A stretch of DNA of 15,901 bases from the NCBI GenBank assembly GCA_028820945.1, contig JAPPHW010000362.1:1-15901 (forward strand), read 5' to 3'. Source of the stretch: Defluviicoccus sp. (GTDB taxonomy: Bacteria > Pseudomonadota > Alphaproteobacteria > MPNO01). Below the pieces are notes generated by a model. That model was not told the DNA's origin and ran no database searches. It saw nothing but the letters and a program-made list of their open reading frames with translations. A program made the position numbers and the translations under genes. Below, piece by piece: positions 1 through 6,423 of the stretch; within the stretch, counting starts at the first letter, position 1, and every line of letters starts with the position of its first letter.

Positions 1-36
1 GATGATGACGACGTCGCTGAGGTCGATGTGGGGCAC
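1..36 (-). CDS. 5' end of an unidentified gene (12 codons, cut by window edge)
   Basis: A minus-strand reading frame begins with GTG at 36-34 and gives MPHIDLSDVVII before the window ends. A strong Shine-Dalgarno sequence (GGAGG, the complement of 43-47) lies 6 bases upstream, which supports a real start. A short polar lead followed by a hydrophobic D-V-V-I-I strand is how many FAD- or NAD-binding Rossmann proteins begin, just before GxGxxG. The glycine motif would lie outside the window, so this is only a guess. The gene diverges from the MFS transporter at 161. Confidence 0.5.
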   Translation of the reverse strand, partial: MPHIDLSDVVII

Positions 37-160
37 GCGCGGCCTCCAACGCCCGAAGCGGAGCTAGACTATCCCGTTCGCCGCGAATCGCCGCATCGGG
101 TTCGCCGACATACCCGATTGCTATAGACTCGGGCGGCCCGCATTACAGTATCCGGTTTCC
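37..160. promoter_or_regulatory. Divergent intergenic region upstream of the MFS gene
   Basis: This 124-base spacer separates the GTG-start gene on the minus strand from the MFS gene on the plus strand, so it should carry both promoters. No strong sigma-70 pair is visible. Weak plus-strand candidates are TTGCTA (118-123) with CATTAC (141-146) at 17-base spacing, or TACAGT (144-149) as a -10. A small palindrome, TTCGC-C-GCGAA, lies at 77-87 and could be an operator half-site pair. Its function is unproven. Confidence 0.3.
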
Positions 161-1402
161 ATGCTTCTCAGAACGATCCGAGAGAACCCCTACGGGTGGC
201 TCGTCGTCGCCGTCCTCTTCACGGTCCTCACCCTCGTGATGAGCGCGCGCTCCGCGCTCGGTCTCCTGATCCCCGAATGGGAGAAGGAGTTCGCCTGGGA
301 CCGCACGTTCATATCGATAGGCGGCTCGGTGATGCTCACGGTCATGGCGATCGGATCGCCCATCGCGGGCATGGCGCTCGACCGCTACGGCGCGCGAACG
401 ATATTCGTAATGGCGATTCTGCTGACCGCCGTCGCGGTGTGCCTGACCGCGGGGATGTGGGAAGACTGGCATTTCATCGTTGCGTTCGGGCTGATCGGCG
501 GGATCGGTTTCTCGACCGTTTCCGCGCCGCTGATCGGCGCGACGGTCGCGCTCTATTTCGACGCCCGGCGCGGACTCGCGACAGGCATAGCGACATCGGG
601 CGCGACCGGAGGCCAGTTGGTGCTGATGCCGCTGCTCGCCGTCGGTTTTGCCGCCATCGGCTGGCGCGCCAGTCTCCTCGGGGTCGGCCTTCTGTTGGCC
701 GCGACCGCCCTGCTCACCTGGACGCTGATCCGGCGCGAGGCGCCGGCGAGCCTGATGCGCGGACCGCAGGCCGACGCCGGCAATACGATCTGGACGCAGC
801 TCGGCTACCTGATGCGCGACCGCACCTTCTGGCTGCTCGGCATCGGTTACATCGTGTGCGGCTTTACCACCATAGGCGCGATCCGGATTCACTTCCTGCC
901 CTACGCGGCGGCCTGCGGCTTCCCGCCGATCGAGAGCGCCACGGCGTTCGGCGTGCTGGCGACGACCTCGGCGATGGGAATCATCGGTTTCGGCGCGGCG
1001 GCCGACAAGTTCCACCGCCCCGCGCTGCTCGCCTCGATCTACTTCCTGCGGGCGCTCTGCTTCATCCTCTTGATGTTCATCCCGGGCGATTCGGCGCTGT
1101 TGTTCACCTTCGCCGCGCTGTTCGGGTTGTTCGATTTCGCGACTTTCCCGGTCGTCGCCAACATCGTCGGCACCCACATGGGGCTCAGGATCATGGGGCT
1201 GACGATGGGTCTCCTGTTCTCGCTCCATTCGGTCGGCGGCGCGCTCGGTTCGTTCGCCGGCGGCTGGGTGTTCGACCTGTTCGCCCAGTACGACTGGATG
1301 TGGCTCGCTTCCTTCGCCATGGCCCTTCTTGCCGCCTTCCTCTCGATCCTGGTGCATGAGCCGCACCGGACCGGGTTCATCCGGGTGCCGGCACCCGCCT
1401 GA
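161..1402 (+). CDS. Major facilitator superfamily (MFS) transporter
   Basis: This 413-residue inner-membrane transporter has about 12 hydrophobic segments in two six-helix halves, separated by a polar loop around residues 190-215. The MFS motif A signature is seen as D74-R75-Y-G77-A-R79 between helices 2 and 3. The N-terminal half (an AWDRTFISIGGSV-type helix 2) resembles the monocarboxylate/oxalate-formate antiporter-like MFS group, so an organic anion is a reasonable substrate guess, but the sequence does not fix it. The start at 161 is needed to keep helix 1 (about residues 11-37) whole. No convincing Shine-Dalgarno sequence precedes it, so a leaderless or weakly initiated transcript is possible. 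The gene stands alone, with no enzyme genes beside it to suggest a pathway. Confidence 0.9.
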   Translation: MLLRTIRENPYGWLVVAVLFTVLTLVMSARSALGLLIPEWEKEFAWDRTFISIGGSVMLTVMAIGSPIAGMALDRYGARTIFVMAILLTAVAVCLTAGMWEDWHFIVAFGLIGGIGFSTVSAPLIGATVALYFDARRGLATGIATSGATGGQLVLMPLLAVGFAAIGWRASLLGVGLLLAATALLTWTLIRREAPASLMRGPQADAGNTIWTQLGYLMRDRTFWLLGIGYIVCGFTTIGAIRIHFLPYAAACGFPPIESATAFGVLATTSAMGIIGFGAAADKFHRPALLASIYFLRALCFILLMFIPGDSALLFTFAALFGLFDFATFPVVANIVGTHMGLRIMGLTMGLLFSLHSVGGALGSFAGGWVFDLFAQYDWMWLASFAMALLAAFLSILVHEPHRTGFIRVPAPA

Positions 1403-1647
1403 CGCGCATGGAGGCGGCCGCCATCGCGTGAGCTGGAGGCAACTGGCGTAGCTACGGAGCCTTGTGGCTCACGCGCCCCACCCCGGCGGGCTACGCGCCT
1501 CCTGTCGAAGCGGCGGAGAAGGTCGGTAGTATCGCCGCAGCGGCAATGGCATCGGCAAGGGAAAACCGATTCGATGTCAGCACGAAACCTTTTCCGAAGT
1601 CCGTCGCTCCGATATCCATGGACGACAACTGAGCCTGGAGTACGCGC
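1403..1647. other. Gene-poor spacer between MFS and nnrU genes
   Basis: This 245-base stretch has no plus-strand gene. Its first part holds a GC-rich inverted repeat (see 1425-1475). Its second part is noticeably less GC-rich (30 of 60 bases at 1561-1620 by direct count) and carries a minus-strand frame resembling a GST fragment. The Shine-Dalgarno sequence of nnrU (TGGAG, 1636-1640) lies at its right end. Confidence 0.6.
1425..1475. repeat. Inverted repeat downstream of the MFS gene (possible terminator)
   Basis: CGCGTGAGC at 1425-1433 is matched exactly by GCTCACGCG at 1467-1475. An inner AGGC/GCCT pair (1437-1440 with 1459-1462) extends the stem across a small internal loop. The 10-base palindrome CGTAGCTACG (1447-1456) sits in the loop. 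The structure begins 22 bases after the MFS stop codon and could end its transcript, but there is no T-run, so it is not a classic intrinsic terminator. It could instead be an intergenic repeat element; no second copy occurs in this window. Confidence 0.45.
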
Positions 1648-1649
1648 AT
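1491..1649 (-). pseudogene. Possible remnant of a glutathione S-transferase C-terminal domain
   Basis: A minus-strand frame from the ATG at 1649 to a TAG at 1491 encodes about 52 residues. Its core, FVLTSNRFSLADAIAAAAI, resembles the signature of GST C-terminal domains (a small gap, then r-F-S/T-L-A-D-i-a-x-a), preceded by a helix-like L-Q-A-Q-L stretch. A GST would need an N-terminal thioredoxin fold of about 80 residues upstream, but that side is occupied by nnrU coding sequence. About 40 residues normally follow the motif, and here the frame ends after about 16. The GC content is lower than in neighbouring genes. A chance resemblance is possible; the identification is by eye only. Confidence 0.3.
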
Positions 1650-2205
1650 GTCACTGTTGGTAGCCGGCCTCGTACTGTTCATCGCGATCCACTTGATACC
1701 GAGCGCTCCGCGATTGCGCGCCGCCTTGGTGGAACGATTGGGAGCGAAGCCCTATCGCGGCGTGTTCAGCGCGGTCGTGCTGCTCTCCCTGGTCGCCGTT
1801 GGGTGGGGCTTCTCGCGCTCCCCCTTCGAAGAGGTGTACGCGCCCCCGGCTTGGGGATATCGAGCCTCGATGATCCTGGTGCCGATCGCTTTGGTGCTGT
1901 TCGCTGCGGCCAACATGCCCACCCGCATACGGGCCCTGGTCCGGCACCCGATGCTACTCGGGCTGTTGCTGTGGGCCTTCGCCCACCTTCTTTCCAATGG
2001 TGAAGTACGTTCCGTCGTGCTGTTCGGCGGCTTCGCATTGTTCGCGGTGATTGAGATTGTGAGCGCGGTAGCGCGAGGCAAAGGCCCGCCGAAGGAGCCA
2101 GTGCCTCGTATCGTCATGGACATCGCTGCTGTCGCCGGCGGCTTCATTGTCGCTGGGCTCCTGGCAGGCTTTCATGACACGCTCTTTGGCGAACCGGTGA
2201 TGTAA
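1648..2205 (+). CDS. NnrU family membrane protein
   Basis: This 185-residue integral membrane protein has about five or six hydrophobic helices. The conserved core R-H-P-M-L-x-G-x-L-L-W-A-x-A-H-L-L-x-N-G at about residues 97-117 is the hallmark of the NnrU family. That region is related to isoprenylcysteine methyltransferase-like membrane proteins, and the N-terminal H-L-I-P-S also fits. NnrU was named in denitrifiers, where it is needed for nitrite and nitric oxide reductase function, but many family members lie outside denitrification clusters and their biochemical role is unknown. No nir or nor genes are nearby, so I would not infer denitrification. The start is supported by TGGAG at 1636-1640, 7 bases upstream. 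The length is within the family's usual range (about 180-230). Confidence 0.85.
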   Translation: MSLLVAGLVLFIAIHLIPSAPRLRAALVERLGAKPYRGVFSAVVLLSLVAVGWGFSRSPFEEVYAPPAWGYRASMILVPIALVLFAAANMPTRIRALVRHPMLLGLLLWAFAHLLSNGEVRSVVLFGGFALFAVIEIVSAVARGKGPPKEPVPRIVMDIAAVAGGFIVAGLLAGFHDTLFGEPVM

Positions 2206-2367
2206 TGTCATCCGGCAGTGGAGACGCTTCGTTTCCGACGCAGGAAGTGCTTTCGCCAATCGCTCCCGTTTGGCACCACGTTCGGCACGACCGCTTGCGG
2301 CGACGTCCGCGCGACCGTCCCCTCAAGCATCGAGGCGGCTTCTCCGCCTTCCCGCATTGCTTCGTTA

Positions 2368-2396
2368 TTCCATGCTTCGTATAGAGAGGCTTGGAA
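2368..2396. repeat. Imperfect hairpin in the nnrU-CNT spacer
   Basis: TTCCATGCTTC (2368-2378) can pair with GAGGCTTGGAA (2386-2396) across a 7-base loop. This gives nine Watson-Crick pairs, one G-U pair and one T-T mismatch. It lies 163 bases after nnrU and has no following T-run, so terminator function is doubtful. It could be a structured RNA leader or a chance palindrome. Confidence 0.3.
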
Positions 2397-2475
2397 GACG
2401 CGTGGCGGTTCGGGGACTGTCTGCCAAGTACGCGGCGGACGCCGCCGCCCAAGCACCCCTTGAGTTAAACGCAGG

Positions 2476-2504
2476 TTGCACAGCGGCCTTCATCGTCCGA
2501 TAGC
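2476..2504 (+). promoter_or_regulatory. Candidate sigma-70 promoter for the nucleoside transporter
   Basis: TTGCAC (2476-2481) and GATAGC (2499-2504) stand 17 bases apart on the plus strand, matching the -35 well and the -10 moderately. Transcription would begin near 2511 and give a leader of about 70 bases before the start codon at 2582. Confidence 0.35.
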
Positions 2505-2566
2505 GTGAGCGATCAGGAAGCGGGATGAGGACGTCCTTCTGCGTTTCGTTCTCACGTCCGACGCAC

Positions 2567-2573
2567 AGGGAGG
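2567..2573 (+). promoter_or_regulatory. Shine-Dalgarno site fixing the CNT start
   Basis: AGGGAGG ends 8 bases before the ATG at 2582. It favours that start over the in-frame ATG at 2525, which would add 19 residues with no counterpart in the family. Confidence 0.7.
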
Positions 2574-2581
2574 CATCCGAG

Positions 2582-3829
2582 ATGACGATTATCCAGGGCC
2601 TGATCGGACTTTTCGCACTGGTCGGCCTCGCGTGGCTGGTCAGCGAGAACCGGAAGCGGCTTCCGTGGCGGACCGTTTTTGTCGGAATAGCGATCCAGTT
2701 CGCGTTCGCCCTGATCCTGCTGAAATGGTCGGCCGGCTGGCAATTTCTGCTCGCGCTCAACGGTATCGTCGAAGCGCTGCAGGCCGCGACCCGCGCCGGG
2801 ACCTCCTTCGTCTTCGGATATATCGGCGGGGGCGCGCTGCCCTTCGACGAGAAGACGCCGGGCGGCGCCTTCGTTCTTGCCTTCCAGGCCTTGCCGCTGG
2901 TCTTGCTGGTGAGCGCGCTCTCGGCCCTCCTCTACCACTGGCGCGTGCTGCCGGCGGTCGTGGGCGCCTTCGCCTGGGCGCTGTCCCGCCTGCTCAGGAT
3001 CAGCGGAGCCGCGAGTTTTTCGACGGCCGCCAACATATTCGTCGGCTTTGTGGAAGCCCCGCTTCTGATCCGGCCCTATCTGAATGCGTTAAGCCGAAGC
3101 GAGCTGTTCGTGGTCATGACCGCCGGCATGGCGACGATCGCCGGAACGGTCATGGTGCTCTACGCCACCGCGCTGACCGACATCGTCGAAAACCCGATCG
3201 GGCACCTTCTGACCGCATCGCTGCTGAGCGCGCCGGCGGCCGTACTGATCGCCCGGGTGATGATTCCCGAAGACGCCGAAACCGTCGGCGGCTCCGTGAC
3301 GCCCGAACGACTCTACGACTCGAGCGTGGATGCGATTACCCGGGGTACGCTCGACGGACTCACCCTGCTGCTCAACATCGTCGCCATGCTGATCGTCATC
3401 GTCGCGCTGGTTCATCTGGTGAATCTGGGGCTGGGGTTGCTGCCGGATCTTTCCGGCGCGCCTATTACTCTCGAGCGGCTGCTGGGTTACGTCATGGCGC
3501 CCGTCGCGTGGCTGATGGGGATCCCGTGGAGCGAAGCGGTCGCCGCCGGTTCCCTGCTCGGCATCAAGGTCGTCCTGAACGAGTTCATCGCCTATTTCTC
3601 GCTCGCGGGGTTGCCGGAGGGCGCCCTCGGCGAGCGGAGCCGGCTGATCATGACCTACGCGCTCTGCGGCTTCGCCAATTTCGCGAGCCTCGGCATCCTG
3701 ATCGCGGGGATCGGCGCCATGGTTCCGGAGCGCCGGCTCGAGATCGTGGGTCTCGGCCTTCGCTCCATCTACGCGGGCACCCTTGCCGCCTGCATGACGG
3801 GAACCGTCGTCGGGATTCTATCGATCTGA
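2582..3829 (+). CDS. Concentrative nucleoside transporter (CNT/NupC family)
   Basis: This 415-residue inner-membrane protein should import nucleosides with a cation gradient (Na+ or H+). The CNT layout is clear: an N-terminal G-L-x-x-L-x-x-x-A-W-L-x-S-E-N-R-K helix, hairpin 1 with N-I-F-V-G-F-V-E-A-P (residues 151-160), M-T-A-G-M-A-T-I-A-G-T-V (179-190), L-N-E-F-x-A-Y (332-338) and C-G-F-A-N-F-A-S (362-369). The ribose-contacting positions known from the Vibrio cholerae CNT structure are kept (E334, N366, S369). The nucleobase-contacting motif is usually G-Q-T/S-E-A/S-P and is here G155-F-V-E-A-P160, so base selectivity may differ. ATG 2582 is chosen for its Shine-Dalgarno and family alignment; an ATG at 2525 is in frame. 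Its 3' end overlaps the convergent carboxypeptidase gene by 12 bases. Confidence 0.9.
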   Translation: MTIIQGLIGLFALVGLAWLVSENRKRLPWRTVFVGIAIQFAFALILLKWSAGWQFLLALNGIVEALQAATRAGTSFVFGYIGGGALPFDEKTPGGAFVLAFQALPLVLLVSALSALLYHWRVLPAVVGAFAWALSRLLRISGAASFSTAANIFVGFVEAPLLIRPYLNALSRSELFVVMTAGMATIAGTVMVLYATALTDIVENPIGHLLTASLLSAPAAVLIARVMIPEDAETVGGSVTPERLYDSSVDAITRGTLDGLTLLLNIVAMLIVIVALVHLVNLGLGLLPDLSGAPITLERLLGYVMAPVAWLMGIPWSEAVAAGSLLGIKVVLNEFIAYFSLAGLPEGALGERSRLIMTYALCGFANFASLGILIAGIGAMVPERRLEIVGLGLRSIYAGTLAACMTGTVVGILSI

Positions 3830-5329
3830 CAGGTAACGCGTCTCCAGGTGGCGCTTGAACGACCCGGTACCGAGCGGCGCGCCGGTCGCCTCGCGGAGGA
3901 GATCGTCGCTCGATGCCGGCATCGAGCCCTTCCGATGGACGGATTCCCGAAGCCAGTCGAGCAACGGCGCGAAGTCCCCTCGCGACAGCGCCCCGGGTAT
4001 TCCGGGTCTGGCCGCCTTCGCCGCCTCGAATAGCTGGGCCGCCGCGAGCGCGCCGAGCGCATAGGTCGGGAAATAGCCCCAGGTTCCGCTGTACCAGTGG
4101 ATATCCTGAAGACAGCCGCTGGCGTCGTCGCGCGGCCTGATGCCGAGAACGGCGTCCAGCCCGTCGGCCCAGGCTTCCGGCAGGTCGTCGAGCGACAGGC
4201 TTCCCTCGATCAGCGACCGCTCCAGCCGGTAGCGCAGGATCACATGCGCCGGATACGTCACCTCGTCCGCATCGACGCGAATCAGGCTGCGGGCGACCTG
4301 GCGATAATGGCGGCAAAGGTTGTCGGCCGACCACGCGGACCCGGTTCCGCCGAAAGCCTCGCGCACCATCGGCGCGAGGAACCCGATGAATTCCGCCGAC
4401 CGGCAGGCCTGCATCTCGATCAGCAGCGACTGGCTCTCGTGCGTTGCCATCCCGCGGGCCGAACCGACCGGCTGGCGGCGCCATTCCGGAGGCAGGCCCG
4501 CGTTGTAGAGCGCATGCCCGGTCTCGTGCAGGACCGCCATGACGCTCTGCGTGAAGTCGGCCGCGTCGTAACGGGTCGTCACGCGGATATCGCCCGGCAC
4601 GCCGCTGCAGAACGGATGCAGGCTGACGTCGAGGCGCCCGGCCTCGAAATCGAACCCGAGCTGGACCATCAGCCGTTCGCCCAGCGCGCGCTGCGCCTCG
4701 ACGGGAAACGGACCTTCCATGGGTATCGGTGGAGGTTCGCCTGCCTGCACCCGCAGCACACGGTCGAGGAATCCCGGCAGGAACGCGGCGATGTCGTCGA
4801 ACAGGGCGTCGATCCGTTCGGTCCGCGCGCCGGGTTCGTAGACATCCATCAGCGCCTCGTAAACCGAGCATCCGAGCGCCTCCGCCCTCGCCTCGCCAGC
4901 GCGGCGAACGAGGTCGAGGACGGTCTGGAGATAGGGTTTGACGGTCTCGTAGTCGTCGGCCTCGCGGGCCTCGCGCCAGGCCATCTCGCACTCGCTGTCG
5001 GCTCTCGCCATCGCGGCGATCAGATCGCCGTCGAGCGCGGTCGCATGCACCCATCTGCGGCGCATCTCGCGCAGATTGGCGGTACGCCAGGGATCCTCCG
5101 CGACCTCATCCTCCGCCGCATCGAGCAGATCCGGCATCGCCGCGTCGGTCGTCTTCTCGTGGACGACCCGCCTGAGCGAGGCGAGCTGTTCGGCGCGTCC
5201 CCTGGCGCCCTTGCGCGGCATGTTCACCGACCTGTCCCAGGTCAGCACGCGAGCCGCTTCGCCCAGCGCCCCGATCTGTCCGAACCGGGCCTCGAGGATT
5301 TCGTAACTGCTTTCAGCCTCGTTCGTCAT
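3818..5329 (-). CDS. M32 family metallocarboxypeptidase (Taq carboxypeptidase type)
   Basis: This 503-residue cytoplasmic zinc carboxypeptidase removes C-terminal amino acids from peptides. Family hallmarks are all present: H-P-F (H238), D-x-R-x-T-T-R-Y (D247 onward), the zinc-binding H268-E-T-G-H272, and the H-E-S-Q-S segment that supplies the third zinc ligand (E298). The length is typical (about 500). I chose the ATG at 5329 because AGGAAG lies just upstream of it; the in-frame ATG at 5362 has no ribosome binding site. The start lies within the 3' end of surf1 (17-base overlap), so translation is probably coupled and the gene is the last of the cox operon. Its link to respiration is unknown; it may serve general peptide turnover. 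Confidence 0.92.
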   Translation of the reverse strand: MTNEAESSYEILEARFGQIGALGEAARVLTWDRSVNMPRKGARGRAEQLASLRRVVHEKTTDAAMPDLLDAAEDEVAEDPWRTANLREMRRRWVHATALDGDLIAAMARADSECEMAWREAREADDYETVKPYLQTVLDLVRRAGEARAEALGCSVYEALMDVYEPGARTERIDALFDDIAAFLPGFLDRVLRVQAGEPPPIPMEGPFPVEAQRALGERLMVQLGFDFEAGRLDVSLHPFCSGVPGDIRVTTRYDAADFTQSVMAVLHETGHALYNAGLPPEWRRQPVGSARGMATHESQSLLIEMQACRSAEFIGFLAPMVREAFGGTGSAWSADNLCRHYRQVARSLIRVDADEVTYPAHVILRYRLERSLIEGSLSLDDLPEAWADGLDAVLGIRPRDDASGCLQDIHWYSGTWGYFPTYALGALAAAQLFEAAKAARPGIPGALSRGDFAPLLDWLRESVHRKGSMPASSDDLLREATGAPLGTGSFKRHLETRYLSDR

Positions 5330-6062
5330 GTGCTTCCTCGCGGCGCCAATGGAAGACGACATAAATCGTCAGCAGGACGAGAGCGAGCCCGTACCAGGTG
5401 AGCGCGTATTCGAGATGCCGGTTGGGTATGTCGACAACCGCCTTGCGTCCTACCGGATACCCGCCGGGATTGGGTGTCGCATCCGCGACAAGAACATTGT
5501 CGCGTACGCCGGTCAGGCCGGCGGAGGCCGCCATGGCCTCGGGGTCGGCGAAAAACCAGATGCCCCTGGCGGGTTCGTTATCCGGTACCCACCGGCTGGT
5601 CCTGCCCGGCGTGCGAAGCACCCCGGTCACGGCCGCTTCTGCCGCGATCTGCCCTTCCGGCCGCGTTTCGGGATCGGCGCGATCGGGCGGGATCCAGCCG
5701 CGATTGACCAGGATGACGTTGCCGGGACCCAGGCGAAGCGGCGTCACGACTTCGAAGCCCGCCCGCCCGCCGCGGACGCGGTTGGAGATCAGGAACTCGC
5801 TGGAATGAAGAAACCGACCCTCCGCCGTGGCCCGCCGAAAGGCGATATCGACATCCGCGGCGCCCGCCGGATCGATTCGTACCGGCGGTAGGGCGAATCG
5901 CGCCTCCCGGTGGGCGATCACGCCTTCCTTCCAGTGCAGACGCTGAACCTGCCACGTCCCGAGACCGACGAGAACGGCGAGCGCGAGCGCCGCCGCGACC
6001 GTCGACCGGAGCGTCGGGCGAAAGCGGCGGCGGGGCCGGTCAGTCCCGCTCGTCGTACTCAT
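5313..6062 (-). CDS. SURF1 family cytochrome oxidase assembly protein
   Basis: This 249-residue inner-membrane protein assists insertion of heme a into subunit I of aa3 oxidases. It has the SURF1 plan: an N-terminal helix (about residues 18-36) ending in G-T-W-Q-V-x-R-L-x-W-K, a large periplasmic domain with V-N-R-G-W-I-P, and a C-terminal helix starting in the H-L-E-Y-A-L-T-W-Y-G motif (about 215-240). The frame is open upstream to 6269, but that extension is an arginine/serine-rich artefact of the overlapping gene; ATG 6062 gives the family's normal start. It overlaps DUF983 upstream by 23 bases and the carboxypeptidase downstream by 17, so the three are translated as a coupled set. Confidence 0.93.
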   Translation of the reverse strand: MSTTSGTDRPRRRFRPTLRSTVAAALALAVLVGLGTWQVQRLHWKEGVIAHREARFALPPVRIDPAGAADVDIAFRRATAEGRFLHSSEFLISNRVRGGRAGFEVVTPLRLGPGNVILVNRGWIPPDRADPETRPEGQIAAEAAVTGVLRTPGRTSRWVPDNEPARGIWFFADPEAMAASAGLTGVRDNVLVADATPNPGGYPVGRKAVVDIPNRHLEYALTWYGLALVLLTIYVVFHWRREEAHDERG

Positions 6063-6417
6063 GCCGGAGATTCTTGTAGTGGAACGCGACAAGGAGTCCC
6101 TTGACCCGGCGCAGCATCGCCAGCGCCAGAACGACGATCGCTGGCGGCCATATCGCGATATGAACCCAAAACGGCGGCCCGGCCAGCATCTCGAGCCAGA
6201 ATGCGAGCGCGACGACGACCGCGCCCAGGATCGGGATCGTGAAGACCGCCGGCCCGTCGCCGCTGTCATGCGGTCCGAAGTCGAGGCCGCAGGCTTCGCA
6301 CTTGTCGGCGACGGTCAACAGCCCGTCATAGAGACTCCCGGCGCCGCAGCGCGGGCAGCGGCAGGCGAGGCCGGTGGCTATGGGCGACCGCGGCGGATGG
6401 ACGCCGGGCCGGACCAT
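6040..6417 (-). CDS. DUF983 family zinc-ribbon membrane protein
   Basis: This small protein of 125 residues has a cysteine cluster followed by two membrane helices. Cysteines fall at C19, C21, C24, C40 and C43. C21-x2-C24 and C40-x2-C43 form a zinc-ribbon pattern, with C19 extra. The helices are at about residues 57-78 and 84-104. DUF983 proteins are commonly found between coxC and surf1 in alphaproteobacteria and are presumed to help oxidase assembly or copper/heme handling, but no activity is established. It starts 6 bases beyond the coxC stop codon without an obvious Shine-Dalgarno sequence, suggesting coupling to coxC translation. Confidence 0.85.
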   Translation of the reverse strand: MVRPGVHPPRSPIATGLACRCPRCGAGSLYDGLLTVADKCEACGLDFGPHDSGDGPAVFTIPILGAVVVALAFWLEMLAGPPFWVHIAIWPPAIVVLALAMLRRVKGLLVAFHYKNLRHEYDERD

Positions 6418-6423
6418 GCGAGT

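Larger units (their letters stand above)
2206..2581. other. Gene-poor spacer between nnrU and the nucleoside transporter gene
   Basis: No convincing gene is seen in these 376 bases. Open frames on both strands read as arginine-rich, low-hydrophobicity strings without a recognisable motif. Base composition is lower in GC than the flanking genes (36 of 60 bases at 2221-2280 by count). The spacer holds a hairpin at 2368-2396 and a likely promoter at 2476-2504 for the downstream transporter. Confidence 0.55.

Noticed and set aside
143..1366. Long minus-strand open frame opposite the MFS gene
   Set aside because: Arg/Glu/Asp/His-rich composition without hydrophobic core or motifs; it is a shadow of the 12-helix transporter.
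2208..2456. Minus-strand frame of 82 codons in the nnrU-CNT spacer
   Set aside because: It caught the eye because the spacer is otherwise empty, but there is no recognisable domain, hydrophobic core or convincing start; a decayed gene cannot be excluded.
4097..5401. Plus-strand open frame of over 430 codons opposite the carboxypeptidase
   Set aside because: No recognisable domain, and the opposite strand carries the full M32 motif set.
6063..6269. 69-residue N-terminal extension of SURF1
   Set aside because: Ser/Arg-rich out-of-frame reading of the DUF983 gene; the family start is at 6062.
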